Assembly (NCBI GenBank): GCA_029706075.1 | Contig: JAINUG010000015.1 | Span: 3,383,154-3,447,153 of the forward strand | Length of the DNA stretch: 64,000 nucleotides | From: Aldrovandia affinis | Lineage: Eukaryota > Chordata > Actinopteri > Notacanthiformes > Halosauridae | Direction: 5' to 3' | In this document: one piece after another, positions 1 to 11,400 of the stretch | Layout of the letters: each line of letters opens with the position of its first letter | Numbering within the stretch: position 1 is the stretch's first letter | The notes under the pieces: generated by a model | Database searches by the model: none | Told to the model about the DNA's origin: nothing | What the model saw: only the letters and a program-made list of their open reading frames with translations | Made by a program: the position numbers and the translations under genes

Positions 1-772
1 ACGTTTAACTCTTTTATCGACTCTTTTACCGTTGGTGTTGCAAAATGGCTAAGTAAATAAGGTGAGAACATGGCCAGGATTGCATTCTCTTATATTTTTT
101 GAATCACTTTTCATCATATGAAGCTTCGTAAGATCCACAACCATATCCCCTCTAGGCAGTGCTTAATTTGTAAAATAAGAGATGCCGGAGCTCAACCCGC
201 CTCCCCCAACCACACGCCACAAGGCTGTCCAAAACTGAGTCCAGTATGCAGCTGATATAGTGGGATATGTGTAAATCCTATGTCTCACATAGGATGTGGC
301 TTTTGTTTCAGAATCCATTCTATCTATCATGCATGTGTGGTACTCCCACTTATAATTACACATTCATGGAACCATTTCTTCTTTTGTTCAAAGGGCAACG
401 TGTGAGGGACATTGGTGCTTTATAATCTTCTCCTCAAATGATTCATTACAGGTACCTTAAATGTCAAAACACCTTTAGAAACATGGGAGATTTAGGGATT
501 GTGAGCTGTGCAGACCTTTGAATCCAGGTTTTAGTGCCAACATTTCTTTTAATTGTTGGAAGCTTGCTATTTCAATTACAGCATCTCTCATTGACTTTTA
601 AACTTTAAGAAATGTTCTGAACTTTACAATGTGTGCTTTGCATAATTAGTGGCAGCCGGCATGAGAAAATACAAGCAAATCCACAACAGTATTGTTTAGG
701 GGGGTTGAATATTAAAGTACAAAATACAATAGCCTAGTCAGTTAAGACATCATTAAAATGATCTGTTGAAAA
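1..772. other. non-coding DNA, nothing recognised
   Basis: I see no gene, no terminal repeats and no convincing repeat family here. The open frames in this stretch are short and of low quality. A GC-richer patch around 180-260 could be a very old repeat, but I cannot assign it. Confidence 0.5.
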
Positions 773-775
773 TGG

Positions 776-1335
776 GACAGTTGCACAGTGGGTAGTGCTG
801 GTGCCTCAGGGCTCCTAGGGTTGAATAAGGTTCTGTCTGTGGGGAATTAAAATGTAGTCTTTGGTGCTGCTGGGTGGCTCAGGTCCTATTCTAGTGTGTG
901 GATGGGTCCCACATTCTGGTATTGAATCTGGACCATGCCAGTGCTGCACAATTATCCAAGGCATCACCCTGGGAGGGAGGGATTCCGGTCGCCTTGTCTC
1001 ATCACATACCAGAGGCCCCCTGTGGTCAATCAGGCACTCACGGTCTGCCAGCACAAGCTACACATGAATTGTTCTCCTTTCAATGTTTGTGCAAGCTTAA
1101 CTGTTGTACTATGGAATTGAAACAAAGTGTGCTCTATGTATCTGCCTTGGCTGGGTAGTTATTTCATTCTAGTTATTCCAAAGAGGCTGTACTCTGGTTT
1201 CCTCCCACAGTTAGAAGATATGTTGTGTCTTAACTGTCCACATTATGTGTGATTGTGTGTATGTGCACGTATTGCAATCAACCGGCGTCCTGTACAATGT
1301 GGTCCTGCCATGTGTCCGCTAGGATCCAGTTAATC
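776..1335 (+). mobile_element. old SINE-like repeat, split by a second repeat
   Basis: Two blocks look like the halves of one interspersed repeat common in fish. The left block (776-847) begins with a CACAGTGGGTAGTGCTGGTGCCTC-type start and runs to TCTGTGGGGAA. The right block (1186-1335) resumes with CTCTGGTTTCCTCCCACAG and ends near CGGCGTCCTGTACAATG and GTCCGCTAGGAT. The middle (848-1185) is a different repeat, apparently inserted later. Assignment rests on remembered consensus features, so the family name is left open. Both halves are diverged and non-coding. Confidence 0.45.
848..1160 (+). repeat. diverged interspersed repeat, copy 1 (second copy near 43.14 kb)
   Basis: This block shares an ordered series of short matches with 43135-43480: a 'gtattgaatc/gtatcgaatc' start, a 'gcacaattatc/gcataattggtg' middle, then 'catcacatacca / cttcacacacca' and 'GGTCAATCAGGCACYCAC' followed by 'GTCTGC'. 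It sits inside the split repeat at 776-1335. It contains overlapping open frames on both strands, which I regard as chance. The style of sequence suggests an old SINE or similar high-copy fish repeat. Confidence 0.45.
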
Positions 1336-4300
1336 TCTACTTAAATATACTTATACTTGTTTGCTTGCTCACACACAGGAGTATCTAACTTACCAAATGT
1401 TAATACATACTGGTTTTGCACTATGCAAAGTGTAACAAATTATAGCAGCTTGTTGTCACTCGCCTTTCATTATTTTTAAGTCTTACAGCACTAACGGAAA
1501 ATTAATTTCACATGTGAAATGTCCAAAAAACACTTTTCTTTATATGTGATCACATGTGAATACCGGTTTCACAACAGAAACAGTGTTTGCATTCACAACA
1601 GTTATGAATGCAAACTGCAATCAAACTTTATGTATTTTTTCAGCTGGTTCCACCATGACGATCACAGAAACATCTTGAATATTACTGATGTAGGAAAGGT
1701 AAATGTACACTTTTGGGAAATAAGCACCTCGTCGCCACTGCAGATGACACTGATTGCCAGGTACACCTTACTGTGAGAGCCACAGCAGTAGGGGAAACGA
1801 TGGAGGCACACAGAGCCTTAATAGATTGCGGGGGTTAAGTGATGCTATGGGAAAGCTGAATGTGAAATCCCTTGTTTTCCCACTGCTTATCACTGCAGAG
1901 CCCCTCTAAGTTAAGGAATAACATGAGGATCCCTACCAAAATGAGAGAAGAAGATACAGAACACAAATCTCTCTTATCCCTGCATGGTTTGCTATAAAGC
2001 TGTGGAATGCACACTTGAATACTCTGGGACGATATGCAAAGAATGACTGGAGCCTCTTCGTTTCACGATCAAAGAGCACAGCTGCTGCAGCAGTGGGAAA
2101 CTAAATTGCATTATCAACCAAATGAAGCGGAGGGTTTGAGTGAGGTGAAGGCTGATAACCTCCATGCTTGTAAAGACTCACGGCAGCATTTTGGCTCAGA
2201 AAACAAACCACCAGACACGGAGGAAAGGGGAAGACATGATCTCGCCATCCATCCAGTCAGGTAAGCTTGTCTCCTCTTTTGTTTTAAGCAGTTCAATGAA
2301 ATTGGTATCATTTCAGTGACTTGTGGGAAACCCGTGGCTTTTCATACTTTCTGATAAAAATAAATATATTCATCAGGCCAGCCCAGAGACCAGGCTTTTG
2401 TGCCAGGCATGTGTCTGATGTGGTCTCAGCCCCAAATCCTCACCCAATTTGAGCAAAAGCAGATAAATGTCCCATGTTATGAAATGGCATCTCTCTGTCC
2501 TTTTTTGCTATAGAAGATCATTCAGGTCAGTCCAGGGCAAACTGGGACCAAAAACAGCCCTTTATTTATTGGGACACAGGTTGAATTCCTATGTGATCCG
2601 TGTTGGACAGGTGCTGGGGGCAGGGTTGGGAGTGGGTGAGCCAGGTGGCAGTCAGAAGGTGGGGTATTCAGTCTGCAATGGAAGATGGGGAGGTCACCCC
2701 ACCACTGAGGTGCCAGGACACAAAAGAGGCGTGATCAGGATGATCGGCTGCTGGCTTCTCATAGGGATGGGAGTGCCAGGCAGTCAGAGGTTGCAGAACA
2801 AAATGACCAAGCTGGGGCTTATGGGTTGACCATAGCCTTGAGATAGGGAGGAGACATTTACTGTCCTGTAAGCAAGCATCAATCTTGAACCTGATGCATG
2901 CTGCTACTGGGAGTCAGTGAAGAGAGGAGTGGTGTGACGTATAATATAGAATATATCCGTTAGTTTCACATATTTGGCTGCATCAGCCTCAGCCTTCTGT
3001 CTTTTCATTTCAGCACCACCTTTTCATTTTATATTATTTTGATCCAAGTGTGGTTGAGAGAACTGATGCCTGTGAGATGGCAAGCAGGAACATACAATGA
3101 AGTTTTAAATGGCATAAATATTGTGTTTGTGGAATGTACAGATCAAAAGCTACAGTATCGTGTAGTAACCCTGGGTAGGGTCAAAATGTTGTTAAAATGC
3201 CAATTTTAATTAATTACTACTCAATAATACTTTTAGACATAAAAGTCACATTTATGTCTAAAACCATTTCTCCAAATTACCTTTCTATGTGCTAAATTTA
3301 AGGAAAATCCAAAACATCATGTTTGTTTTTGTTCCATTTCCACATGCAATCACCCTATTGGGTCAGCCATATTTGTAATCATTTTGCAGTTCAACCTGCT
3401 AGGAGCACTGCAAATCTTATTTTAGCATGCACCTTCATTCAAAATATTCAAAGCCTACCACAATGCATCAGTCACACTAAGAATGAGTAATTATACGTTG
3501 GTTTGATTTATATTCAGTAATTCCATGTGTCTGAGATACCAGAACTAAAAATACCAGCTCCCACAAAGCATATACAAACAATCTACAGCATATATAAGCT
3601 GTTATGACAGGAGATCAAAAGTAACAAGAAGTAGTAACCATTGATAACCATGAGCCTGGCCATCTTTTCAAGACCAATTTTCAATAAAGCTTATATACAA
3701 GCAATGCATTTCCCATAAACAAATCGAAGATTAGAGAACACAGAATTCAGTCCTAGCCCTAAAACCATTAAGAGCTAAAAAATTATGAAATGACTTTGTC
3801 TCAGGTGAGGCCTATGGAAAAATAATGGCCAAAATATTTTTATATCAATTCGAGACCAAATTTGTACTAAAATGCCAGTTCAATATTAGCATTGTATGCA
3901 GCACATGCAGTTAGAATATTTATATAGTAAATTGCCTAACTTAAATGGTGTAACAGAATTATCAACTCATAAACCATATACAAAAATGTAAGGTGACTTA
4001 CCTTAGATATTGGGGGATGGTAGAATCAGGACCATGAAAACAAAAGAGAGGATCAATTAATGTCTGAATTATTTTATCACACTTTATTTTTCCTACCAGG
4101 GATACATTATTATATGATATGTTTATTACCAACATACAAGTTCAATATGAAACTTTCAATTTCTCACTGCATGCAATTCTTAGATGAGTACTTTATTAAA
4201 ATGCAGTGTTAAGGAATTGAACTATCCATAGTCACATTACTTAATACATTTGAGCACCCTTGAATAGTGAACACAGTCCATTCTCAGCCTAACAAACTTG

Positions 4301-4366
4301 AAATGGCCATTAGCCAAAAATGATGTAATTGCAGGACAGACATCAGGTACTCTAGATACAGAGGTA
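1336..4366. other. mostly unassigned non-coding DNA
   Basis: There is no confident gene. The only notable items are an ORF with a splice-donor-like end (2034-2264), a GC-richer patch around 2560-2830, and a short stretch at about 2860-2945 resembling a common fish repeat ('tgatgcatgctgctactggg', 'agtgaagagaggagtggtg'). From 2950 to 4366 the sequence is AT-rich and featureless apart from scattered short A/T runs. Confidence 0.45.
2034..2264 (+). other. unassigned 76-codon ORF ending at a splice-donor-like site
   Basis: The frame opens with ATG at 2034 and is closed upstream by TGA at 2016. It reads a polar, glutamine- and glutamate-rich sequence with no motif I recognise, then runs into CAG|GTAAGC near 2262, a good match to a vertebrate 5' splice site. 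That would fit a first coding exon or a non-coding RNA exon. No acceptor site, partner exon, promoter or protein homology can be shown from the sequence alone. Chance is a fair alternative at this length. Confidence 0.15.
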
Positions 4367-4936
4367 CAGGTAACTTCCAAAATAAAAGAAACACGAGCAT
4401 ATCTTGTCTTAATAGGGCACCGAGCCACTAGAACAGTTTCAATGCACCTTGGCATAGATTCTTGGCATAGAAGTGTCTGGAACTTTCTTGGAGAGATGCA
4501 ACACTATTCTTCATTAATAAATTCCATCATTTGGGGTTTTGTTTTTGGTGGTGGAAAACGCTGTCTCAGGCGCTGCTTGAGAATCTCCCATAAGTGTTCA
4601 ATTGGGTTGAGATCTGATGCATGAGATGGCCATGGCATATGGTTTACATTGCATTTATGCTATTCAAACCATTCAGTGACCACTTGTGCCCTGTGGATGG
4701 GGACATCATCATCCTGGAAGAGAAAACTTCCATCAGGATGGATAGAAATGCTTCACCATAGGAGGAAAGTGATTACTGAGAATGGCTTTGTATTTATTTG
4801 CATTTGCCTTGCCCTGTAAGGGGTTGAGTGGACCTAAACAATGACAGGAAAATGCACCTCATGACATAACAGAGCTGCCAGGACCCTTCATTTACCGTGT
4901 TCATTTTAGTATTTCCTTTATTTTGTCAGCTACCTA
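4367..4936 (-). mobile_element. Tc1/mariner short deletion derivative (family C)
   Basis: A 570-bp element bounded by TA dinucleotides, with inverted ends: left CAGGTAACTTCCAAAATAAA, right (reverse strand) GGTAGCTGACAAAATAAAGG. The inside reads on the minus strand as the C-terminal third of a Tc1-type transposase, with remnants of the [12 protein letters not shown] motif near 4590-4620 and the 'FQDD...H' region near 4690-4740. The N-terminal DNA-binding part is missing because 'CCCTTCATTTAC' joins directly to the right terminal repeat. The same join occurs in the fragment at 46921-47000, so this looks like a mobilised non-autonomous form. The ORFs at 4237-4455 and 4298-4624 have no independent meaning. 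Confidence 0.75.
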
Positions 4937-6366
4937 TATCTAATCTTTGTGAGTGATAGTGTAAGTACAAGTATCACAGCTAATAGTGTTTTGCATGCTA
5001 GGCTAATTGTAGATAACCTGTCTCAGTTCTACTTAAAGTAACTGCCATGCTTACTAATTATGTATGAAGTAACTGCATGAAATAAAGTTGAGTATAATGT
5101 TAACCCATTAAAATTAGCCACTCTACCATAGTTCAATAATGTAACGGGGGTAGGTCTGCTGTAGGTTTCGCACTAGCTGGCCACTCCGCATAACAAGGGA
5201 TATGATTAGCCTGCTGAGCTAAAGACCAAGCTACCATGCTGGGTTCACATAAGAAAGCATTACCATGTGCTATAGGGTTCCTAAATATAACTTAATAGCT
5301 AGCTCGCCAGATACTTTGACACGACAGCCACAGGTAGAAATAAATACATGTACTGTATATATGGCTCTGGCTGGCACAGAGCAGTAACTAACAAGACAGT
5401 ACTATAATGCTATCAGCTAGCCATCTTGGTTATAATATTGCACCACCTCAATGTAGGTAGGTTTTGGTAGATCAGGAGATGTATTGTATACCTTTTAAAA
5501 ACTGTAATATCATACAGAAAATTATAGGGGATGCTCCCATATATTGATTGTCTGGAAAAGCTTGGCCAACACATGGATAGTGACTAGCACATGAATAGCA
5601 ACAGTAAACATGGAGAATATGGCCTCATCAATATGTTCATTACAGAATTGATAAAATAACGGGATGAAACATAATCAATTGGTGAACCTCTTCAACATGT
5701 TTAATTTAAATGGCAATTGTGAGTCGACATACGTACTAGTACATGCGTTAAAATAAATTCTGACAACTTTCCAGTCGCATAACACTGGCCATCTGTTATG
5801 CTCTTGTTGTGTTCCACCAGATTTTGTCATTGAATACTATCTATCATGTCAGGAAACTCACACAGGGACAGTGAGGGAGTGAGGCTTTACCAGCCAACTC
5901 TGGCTCCTTATTTATCAGAGAATGTCCTTGAAAGCTCCTACTTCTGTGCTACTAGAGTATAGGATAGCAATGTTCAAATCAAAGACGACTAGGTCACACT
6001 TCCTTTCAGATCAGTTTATTAGCTGATTGTAATTAAATCTTATTCTATTACTAAAACTAGCAAGATTATTATTATTAAATGGCATAAAAGCTGTTATCTT
6101 AAATATTACTCAGCCTTTTAAAATGGGAATACTTAATATTTCAATAGATAGAAAGGAAGCATCCTGCCAGGGCTAAATGAAGTGGCAAGGCAACTAGCAA
6201 GCATAGATTAATGCATTATCACAACTTCAGATATACAGTTGGGTTGCTACTACTTAATATGTTACAGTGTTTTTGCTTAGCTGGCTAGCAAGCTAGAAAA
6301 TATAAATAACCTGGTTTAACATAACTAATGTTACAGCTGCTACAGTAGCTATACTACTAGTTATTC

Positions 6367-6407
<41 letters not shown>
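4937..6407. other. non-coding AT-rich DNA with TAGC-rich patches and a (TA)n tract
   Basis: No coding or transposon signal was recognised. Short palindromic words such as CTAGC and GCTAGC recur around 5170-5460 and 6280-6360. An (AT)n microsatellite occupies about 6369-6407 and abuts the Tc1 fragment that follows. Confidence 0.5.
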
Positions 6408-6409
<2 letters not shown>

Positions 6410-7182
6410 GGGCCCAGATTAAGGTAAAAGTCATGAAGGGGTGTACTTGGTCTGCAACAATGTTTAGGTAGGTGGTATGTGTCAAAGTAATATCCACATG
6501 AATGCCAGGACCCAAGGGCATTGCCTTCTTCCCATAGTGCATCCTGGTGCCATCTCTTCCCCAGGTAAACGACGCACATGCACCCAGCCATCCACATGAT
6601 GTAAAAGAAAACGTGATTCATCAGACCAGCCCACCTTCTTCCATTGCTCCATGGTCCAGTACTGACGCTCACGTGCCCATTGTAGGCGCTTTTGGCGGTG
6701 GACAGGGGTCAGCATGGGCACTCATGGGCTACACAGCCCCATACGCAGCAAGCTGCGATGCACTGTTTGTTCTGACACCTTTCTATCATAGCCAGCATTA
6801 ACTTTTTCAGCAATTTGTGCTACAGTAACTCTTCTGTGGGATCAGACCAGATGGGCTAGCCTTCGCTCCCCACGCGCATCAATGAGCCTTGGGCGCCCAT
6901 GACCCTGTCGCCAGTTCACCAGTTGTCCTTCCTTGGACCACTTTTGGTAGGTACTAACCACTGCACCCCAGGGCACACCCCACAAGACCTGCTGTTTTGG
7001 AAATGCTCTGACCCAGTCGTCTAGCCATCACAATTTGGCCCTTGTCAAAGTCGCTCAGATCCTTACGCTTGCCCATTTTTCCTGCTTCCAACACATCAAC
7101 TTCAAGAACTGACTGTTCACTTGCTGCCTAATATATCCCACCCCTTTACAGGTGCCATTGTAATGAGATGATCAATGTTATG
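6408..7182 (-). mobile_element. Tc1/mariner fragment, family A (reversed copy)
   Basis: On the minus strand this reads as the same family as the element at 38961-39949. It begins inside the 5' untranslated part (7182), then a start-like [14 protein letters not shown] (about 7077), a helix-turn-helix region, 'MLTPVHRQKR', WTMEQWKKVGWSDESRF with the first catalytic aspartate, 'HVDGWVHVRRLPGEE', and stops shortly after 'TYLNIVADQVHPFM'. About 20 codons of the GGG-VW region are deleted and the frame is broken there. The region with the second aspartate and the glutamate is absent, and both terminal repeats are lost. The left edge abuts a (TA)n tract. This is a dead remnant. Confidence 0.8.
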
Positions 7183-8238
7183 TTATGTTAACAAACAAAC
7201 GACTTCACAGGTATTCACTCTCTCTTCAAACAAACACAGCAACTCCTTCCAAAACACGTTCCTACTCCTCTCTCAGTGTAATGGGATTCAGCCCTTTAAA
7301 TAGGCCTTGAAATGGCCTTCAGCTGGTCGTTAGTCCTGTTGCCTTCACTTGGCTCAGGTGTGACTGTGGCCTGCTGGGAAATGTAGTGTTTCCTGGCTCC
7401 CATGTGTTGTAGGCCAGGCAGCCATTTTGTTGTGCAGCCCCTTGGGCTGCCACAATATATATACTATATATATAGTATATATATATATATATATATAAAA
7501 CAATATATGAAAATATAACAATAAGGAATTACAAAAATAAATATAATGCAAAAAACGTACAGCAAAGCAATAAAACAATACAACAAGTTACAGAGCATTA
7601 AAGTGTGTTGCAGTTCAGACCATTTTGAGAGTATGCTTAAAACATTATCAAACATGGTTCTTGTTGCATACTGTTTTTGGCAGCCATTTATAAGATCACT
7701 TACACTTGCCAATTTTTCGCTTTGCTATTTACTGATATCTTTGAGTTCATGTACAATCTATACGGACCTTGGTTTTTAAAGAGATTTGGCAGAAATGGGT
7801 AGCCATGAACAGGTGAAAAGATGGGTTGGGAGAGACCTGGATGATTTACAATGAGCAGAAAATGGTAATATGACCCTTATTTTGGTCAGTGTTACATGTG
7901 ATTGCATAGCGATAGCGAATATGGCAAAAACAAACAAACACAAAATCAAATCATGAAGGAGGATTTTATACTTAATCATTAGCTGTGTAAAACCAGATAG
8001 CTAGATAGCCACGGTTACATTTGTCATGACCACTGAAGCTGACGTCAACAGTGCAACACAGACAGAATGTGCAGTGATGTTCATGTTATAACATGGGTTC
8101 AAGTTCCATATCACTTTCATAACACGGATCCATCCAGAGAGATCCGTACAGACTCCAAAAAGTAAGACAAGATCATTTTTAAATAGAAAACGCATGGACT
8201 ATAAGGTGTATTATTCTGTTAGCAAAGTTATTAGGTTA
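7183..8238. other. non-coding DNA with (TA)n tract
   Basis: A (TA)n-rich microsatellite with a small internal mirror lies at about 7455-7497. The ORFs on either strand across it are composed of simple sequence and are not genes. The rest shows nothing recognisable. Confidence 0.5.
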
Positions 8239-9325
8239 CCGTATTTTTCGGACTATAAAGCGCACCGGATTATAAGGCGCAATATCAATGAACGGGTCTA
8301 TTTTCATACATAAGGCGCACCGGATTATAAGGCCCATTAAGCGTTTTGACAGATTTTTGAGCGCCGTGTACCACATAAAATCGGTTCGAGGTCAGTAAGC
8401 ACAACCAGAATTAATACCGTATTGACCCGAATATAAAACGAACCCGATTATAAGACGACCCCCCTTTTTCAAGACTCATTTTTGGAAAAATACTTTTTTA
8501 AGACCAAATCTTGTTTGTATAAAGAAAATCATTTTATTTGTCTTCACATTGAATAAAACAATGTAGGCTGTTTGTAACATCTTTTGGTAAAATCATGTTT
8601 TCAATATTCAACAATTGTCTAGATTGCAATAAAACAGTAGTGCAATTGTCAGGAGTGTAGTATGGGGGGAACCAAATGCAGGCGCGAAAGAGACCCAAAA
8701 TACGGAAATACGTTTATGGTATTTATTTTCCACAAACGTAAACAAAACACGCAAATAACTAACCAAACAAACCAAAATGATAAACGAACTGGAACAAACA
8801 AAGCTAGCTAAGCAGCAAATCCAAAACGTAATCCAAAACACGGATTTAACTAAACAGAGGAACTATAATATTAAACAAAAACAAGAATCAACTTTATCGT
8901 AAATTTCTGATTGCCGGTCGAATCGTTACAGCAATGAAACAGTGGGGCACATTGGCCTAACCTAACATTGGCAACATAAAACAGTGCAATAAAACAACAG
9001 TTTCGGTCAGATGTGGACGGAGAAACACAGTGGCTGGCTTGGGGAACAGTCCTTTGGCGCCCTCTGTTGTTGTGAATGAATATTTACGCTAAAAAATGTT
9101 GGGGCGCGAATATAAGACTTTTTTCTCTGAAAAAAACCCCGTTTTATATTCGGGTCAATACGGTACATAAGGCGCACCGGATTATAAGGCGCACTGATTT
9201 TTATTTTTATTTTTTTTTTATTTCAGATTTTCCCGTTTTTTTTTAGTAGCCAAAACCCTCTATTTTTAAAGGATTTTAAGTCCGAGACGGAGCGCTCCAT
9301 TATAGTCTGACAGCCAAAAATACGG
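8239..9325. mobile_element. non-autonomous TIR element (outer), TA-flanked, interrupted
   Basis: The left end CCGTATTTTTCGGACTATAA and right end (reverse strand) CCGTATTTTTGG then GACTATAA form inverted repeats flanked by TA. The interior has the repeated phrase GCGCACCGGATTATAAGGCG at about 8260-8340 and again at 9170-9192, a composition typical of small fish DNA transposons. A second element (8417-9163) splits it. Without that insertion the outer element would be about 338 bp and non-coding. A TA target duplication fits Tc1/mariner-like movement, but the superfamily is not proven. Confidence 0.7.
8417..9163. mobile_element. non-autonomous TIR element (inner), nested, TA-flanked
   Basis: The ends are a perfect inverted repeat of 24 bases starting CCGTATTGACCCGAATAT, flanked by TA on both sides (8415-8416 and 9164-9165). 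Inside the left end 'AACCCGATTATAAGACGACC' is echoed near the right end by 'GGGGCGCGAATATAAGAC'. No transposase frame is visible; the ORF at 8608-8841 on the minus strand has no recognisable motif. Perfect ends suggest this is younger than the outer element. The middle (about 8640-8900) may hold yet another old repeat that I cannot define. Confidence 0.75.
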
Positions 9326-11150
9326 TACTATGCAAGGAGAGTTCCATTTCTGAATTTAGCTAGGATTCACGCAAAATCTCATTCATTTCGCCATTAGTTG
9401 TTGTTTTGACGTTAATGTCAATTTTCATGGCAAACCCTTAAATGAAACACCAGACAGCCAATTTGCTGTCTATTTTTATTATGAATGGCAGCATAAAAGC
9501 TTTCCTATTTAGGACGTTTTTTTAATTTGTTTTTAATGTTATTTATACATTTTTAGGATGTTTTATGTTAGTTATTAAAATTATGTATGACCATTATTTT
9601 TAATGAATATCGGCATTGCCCCAAGGTTGGTTGACCAATCAGCATCTAGGACTGGAACTATCTGTTTTATATATCCATTATAATAGTAATTTAACAGTTA
9701 ATCACATATGAAGTTTTGATACGTACAAATAATTCCCTTCAATATATCACACATTTCCTGTCCGCAGATCATGAAAGTATAATGTTATACAGGAGAAACT
9801 CGAGAAATCTACTTGTAAATGGCTACATTGTTATCATATTTCAATACTTGATCAAGTTCATGTCCTTGAAAAGTATAGTTATTAATATTATTATGATTAT
9901 TATGATGATGATGCTGATGATGATGATTATTATTATATATTTATTTTACATATTATTATAGCATCTTCTCTCAGATTTGTTTGGCCAATGAGCCTTTCAT
10001 TGAATACATCCATATTTTTTGTGGGAGCAGCTTTACCAGAGTGGGCTGTACTTTCCACTAGACACATAGCTAGCATCAATATTTTACAAGTTCTAGAGAC
10101 TGTCAAACACTATTAAACAGAATTACAAGTACTCAGTCAGGAGATGACGGTTCTACCATAGGACTTCTGGGAACGCTTTGCCAAATTATTTCTGTCATCC
10201 ATTAATATATATGGAAGTGTGTGAACTTTGAATAATTATGCTTTTTCACTGTAATTCTTTCATTTGATTTTTAAATGATTTATGTGGGTATCATTTATAA
10301 ACTGCTTTCTGTTAGTGTATATGATGTGGATTTAACAGTGGGTAGGTTGTATCTACAATGCACAATGTTGTTTTTATGTGTTTTCAGAGTAAACAACATC
10401 ACTTAAAACATAATCAATTAAAACGTAATGGTTAGTCCATTGTGGTGTAAGCCAATTTAAATTAATAATATACTGTATATCTTAAGCTTTTTGACATCAG
10501 CCAAAATCTTCAGGTTAAATATTTGTTTTAATAATGTAGGAAAGGAAGTCTGCAGTGATAACACCTGTCAGGCAATATCCCTTGAAAAAAAAAACAACAA
10601 GTCTGTAGCAGTTATTTCAGTGACAGAAATCTTGCAGCGGTGTGGAGTGGGAGACTTGGGTTGTGAGTTTGCTGCTGCTCCAGCAAGTAAACTATTTGCA
10701 AATAAAACTTCAGCTTACCGCAATACATGTATTTATGTGGTTTCAAAGAAGTTTGAAAAATAAAAAAACATACAGATATCAGACACCGGTTATATCGAGC
10801 CCCAGGCATAAATAACTGAACACGATTAAAACAGACTGCTTATACAGTATGTAGAATGTGAAGACTGTTCAGTTGCAATGCCCACAGTGATTGTTGGTTA
10901 AAATTCCATCTTATACAACCTTAATGAGACAGCCAATGAAAATCACTTTTAATAGGACTATATTGCTATTAAAACTGAATTAACTTAAATTAATTTAACC
11001 TATTTTAATTTGTTAATACATTGTCCTTCCTCCATATGGTAGTACATGGCATATACTATATATTTATTTGCAAGAATTATAAGCTAAACCGACCAAAAAG
11101 GTATTTTTCTCAAACTAAAACCTGGCCTGCCCTGTTCAGCTTACTGGGAC
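9326..11150. other. non-coding DNA with an ATT/ATG simple repeat
   Basis: A trinucleotide-rich tract of ATT, ATG and TTA words lies at about 9888-9960 and accounts for the methionine- and isoleucine-rich ORF there. The ORF at 10491-10763 has no recognisable motif. No transposon ends were found. Confidence 0.45.
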
Positions 11151-11154
11151 AAAC

Positions 11155-11400
11155 TACCAAATCAACCCCAGGGGTGGCCAGGATCTTACCATGTGTGTGG
11201 GCCGAATGGTGTTTGGAGGTTCAGGGGTGACTATTTTGTTCCAACTGAACAGTGACACACCTGATTCCACTAATCAAAGCCCTGATTGAAGACTTTGATT
11301 AGCTGATTAGTCAAATCAGGTGAGCTACTGCTCGGCTGGAACAAAAAGCCTGCACCCACACCGGCCCACACAGGGTAAGATTGCCCACCATCTACCCCAT
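11155..11400. mobile_element. fold-back (MITE-like) repeat
   Basis: The left arm (about 11167-11252: GATCTTACC, GTGTGGGCCG, TTTTGTTCCAAC) is an imperfect inverted copy of the right arm (about 11331-11398: GGCTGGAACAAAAAG, ACCGGCCCACAC, GGTAAGAT). The loop holds another palindrome, CTGATT...AATCAAAG...CTTTGATTAG...AATCAG (about 11260-11321). The 'attttgttcca...cacacctgattc' phrase is characteristic of a high-copy fish repeat. No coding potential is present. Confidence 0.6.
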
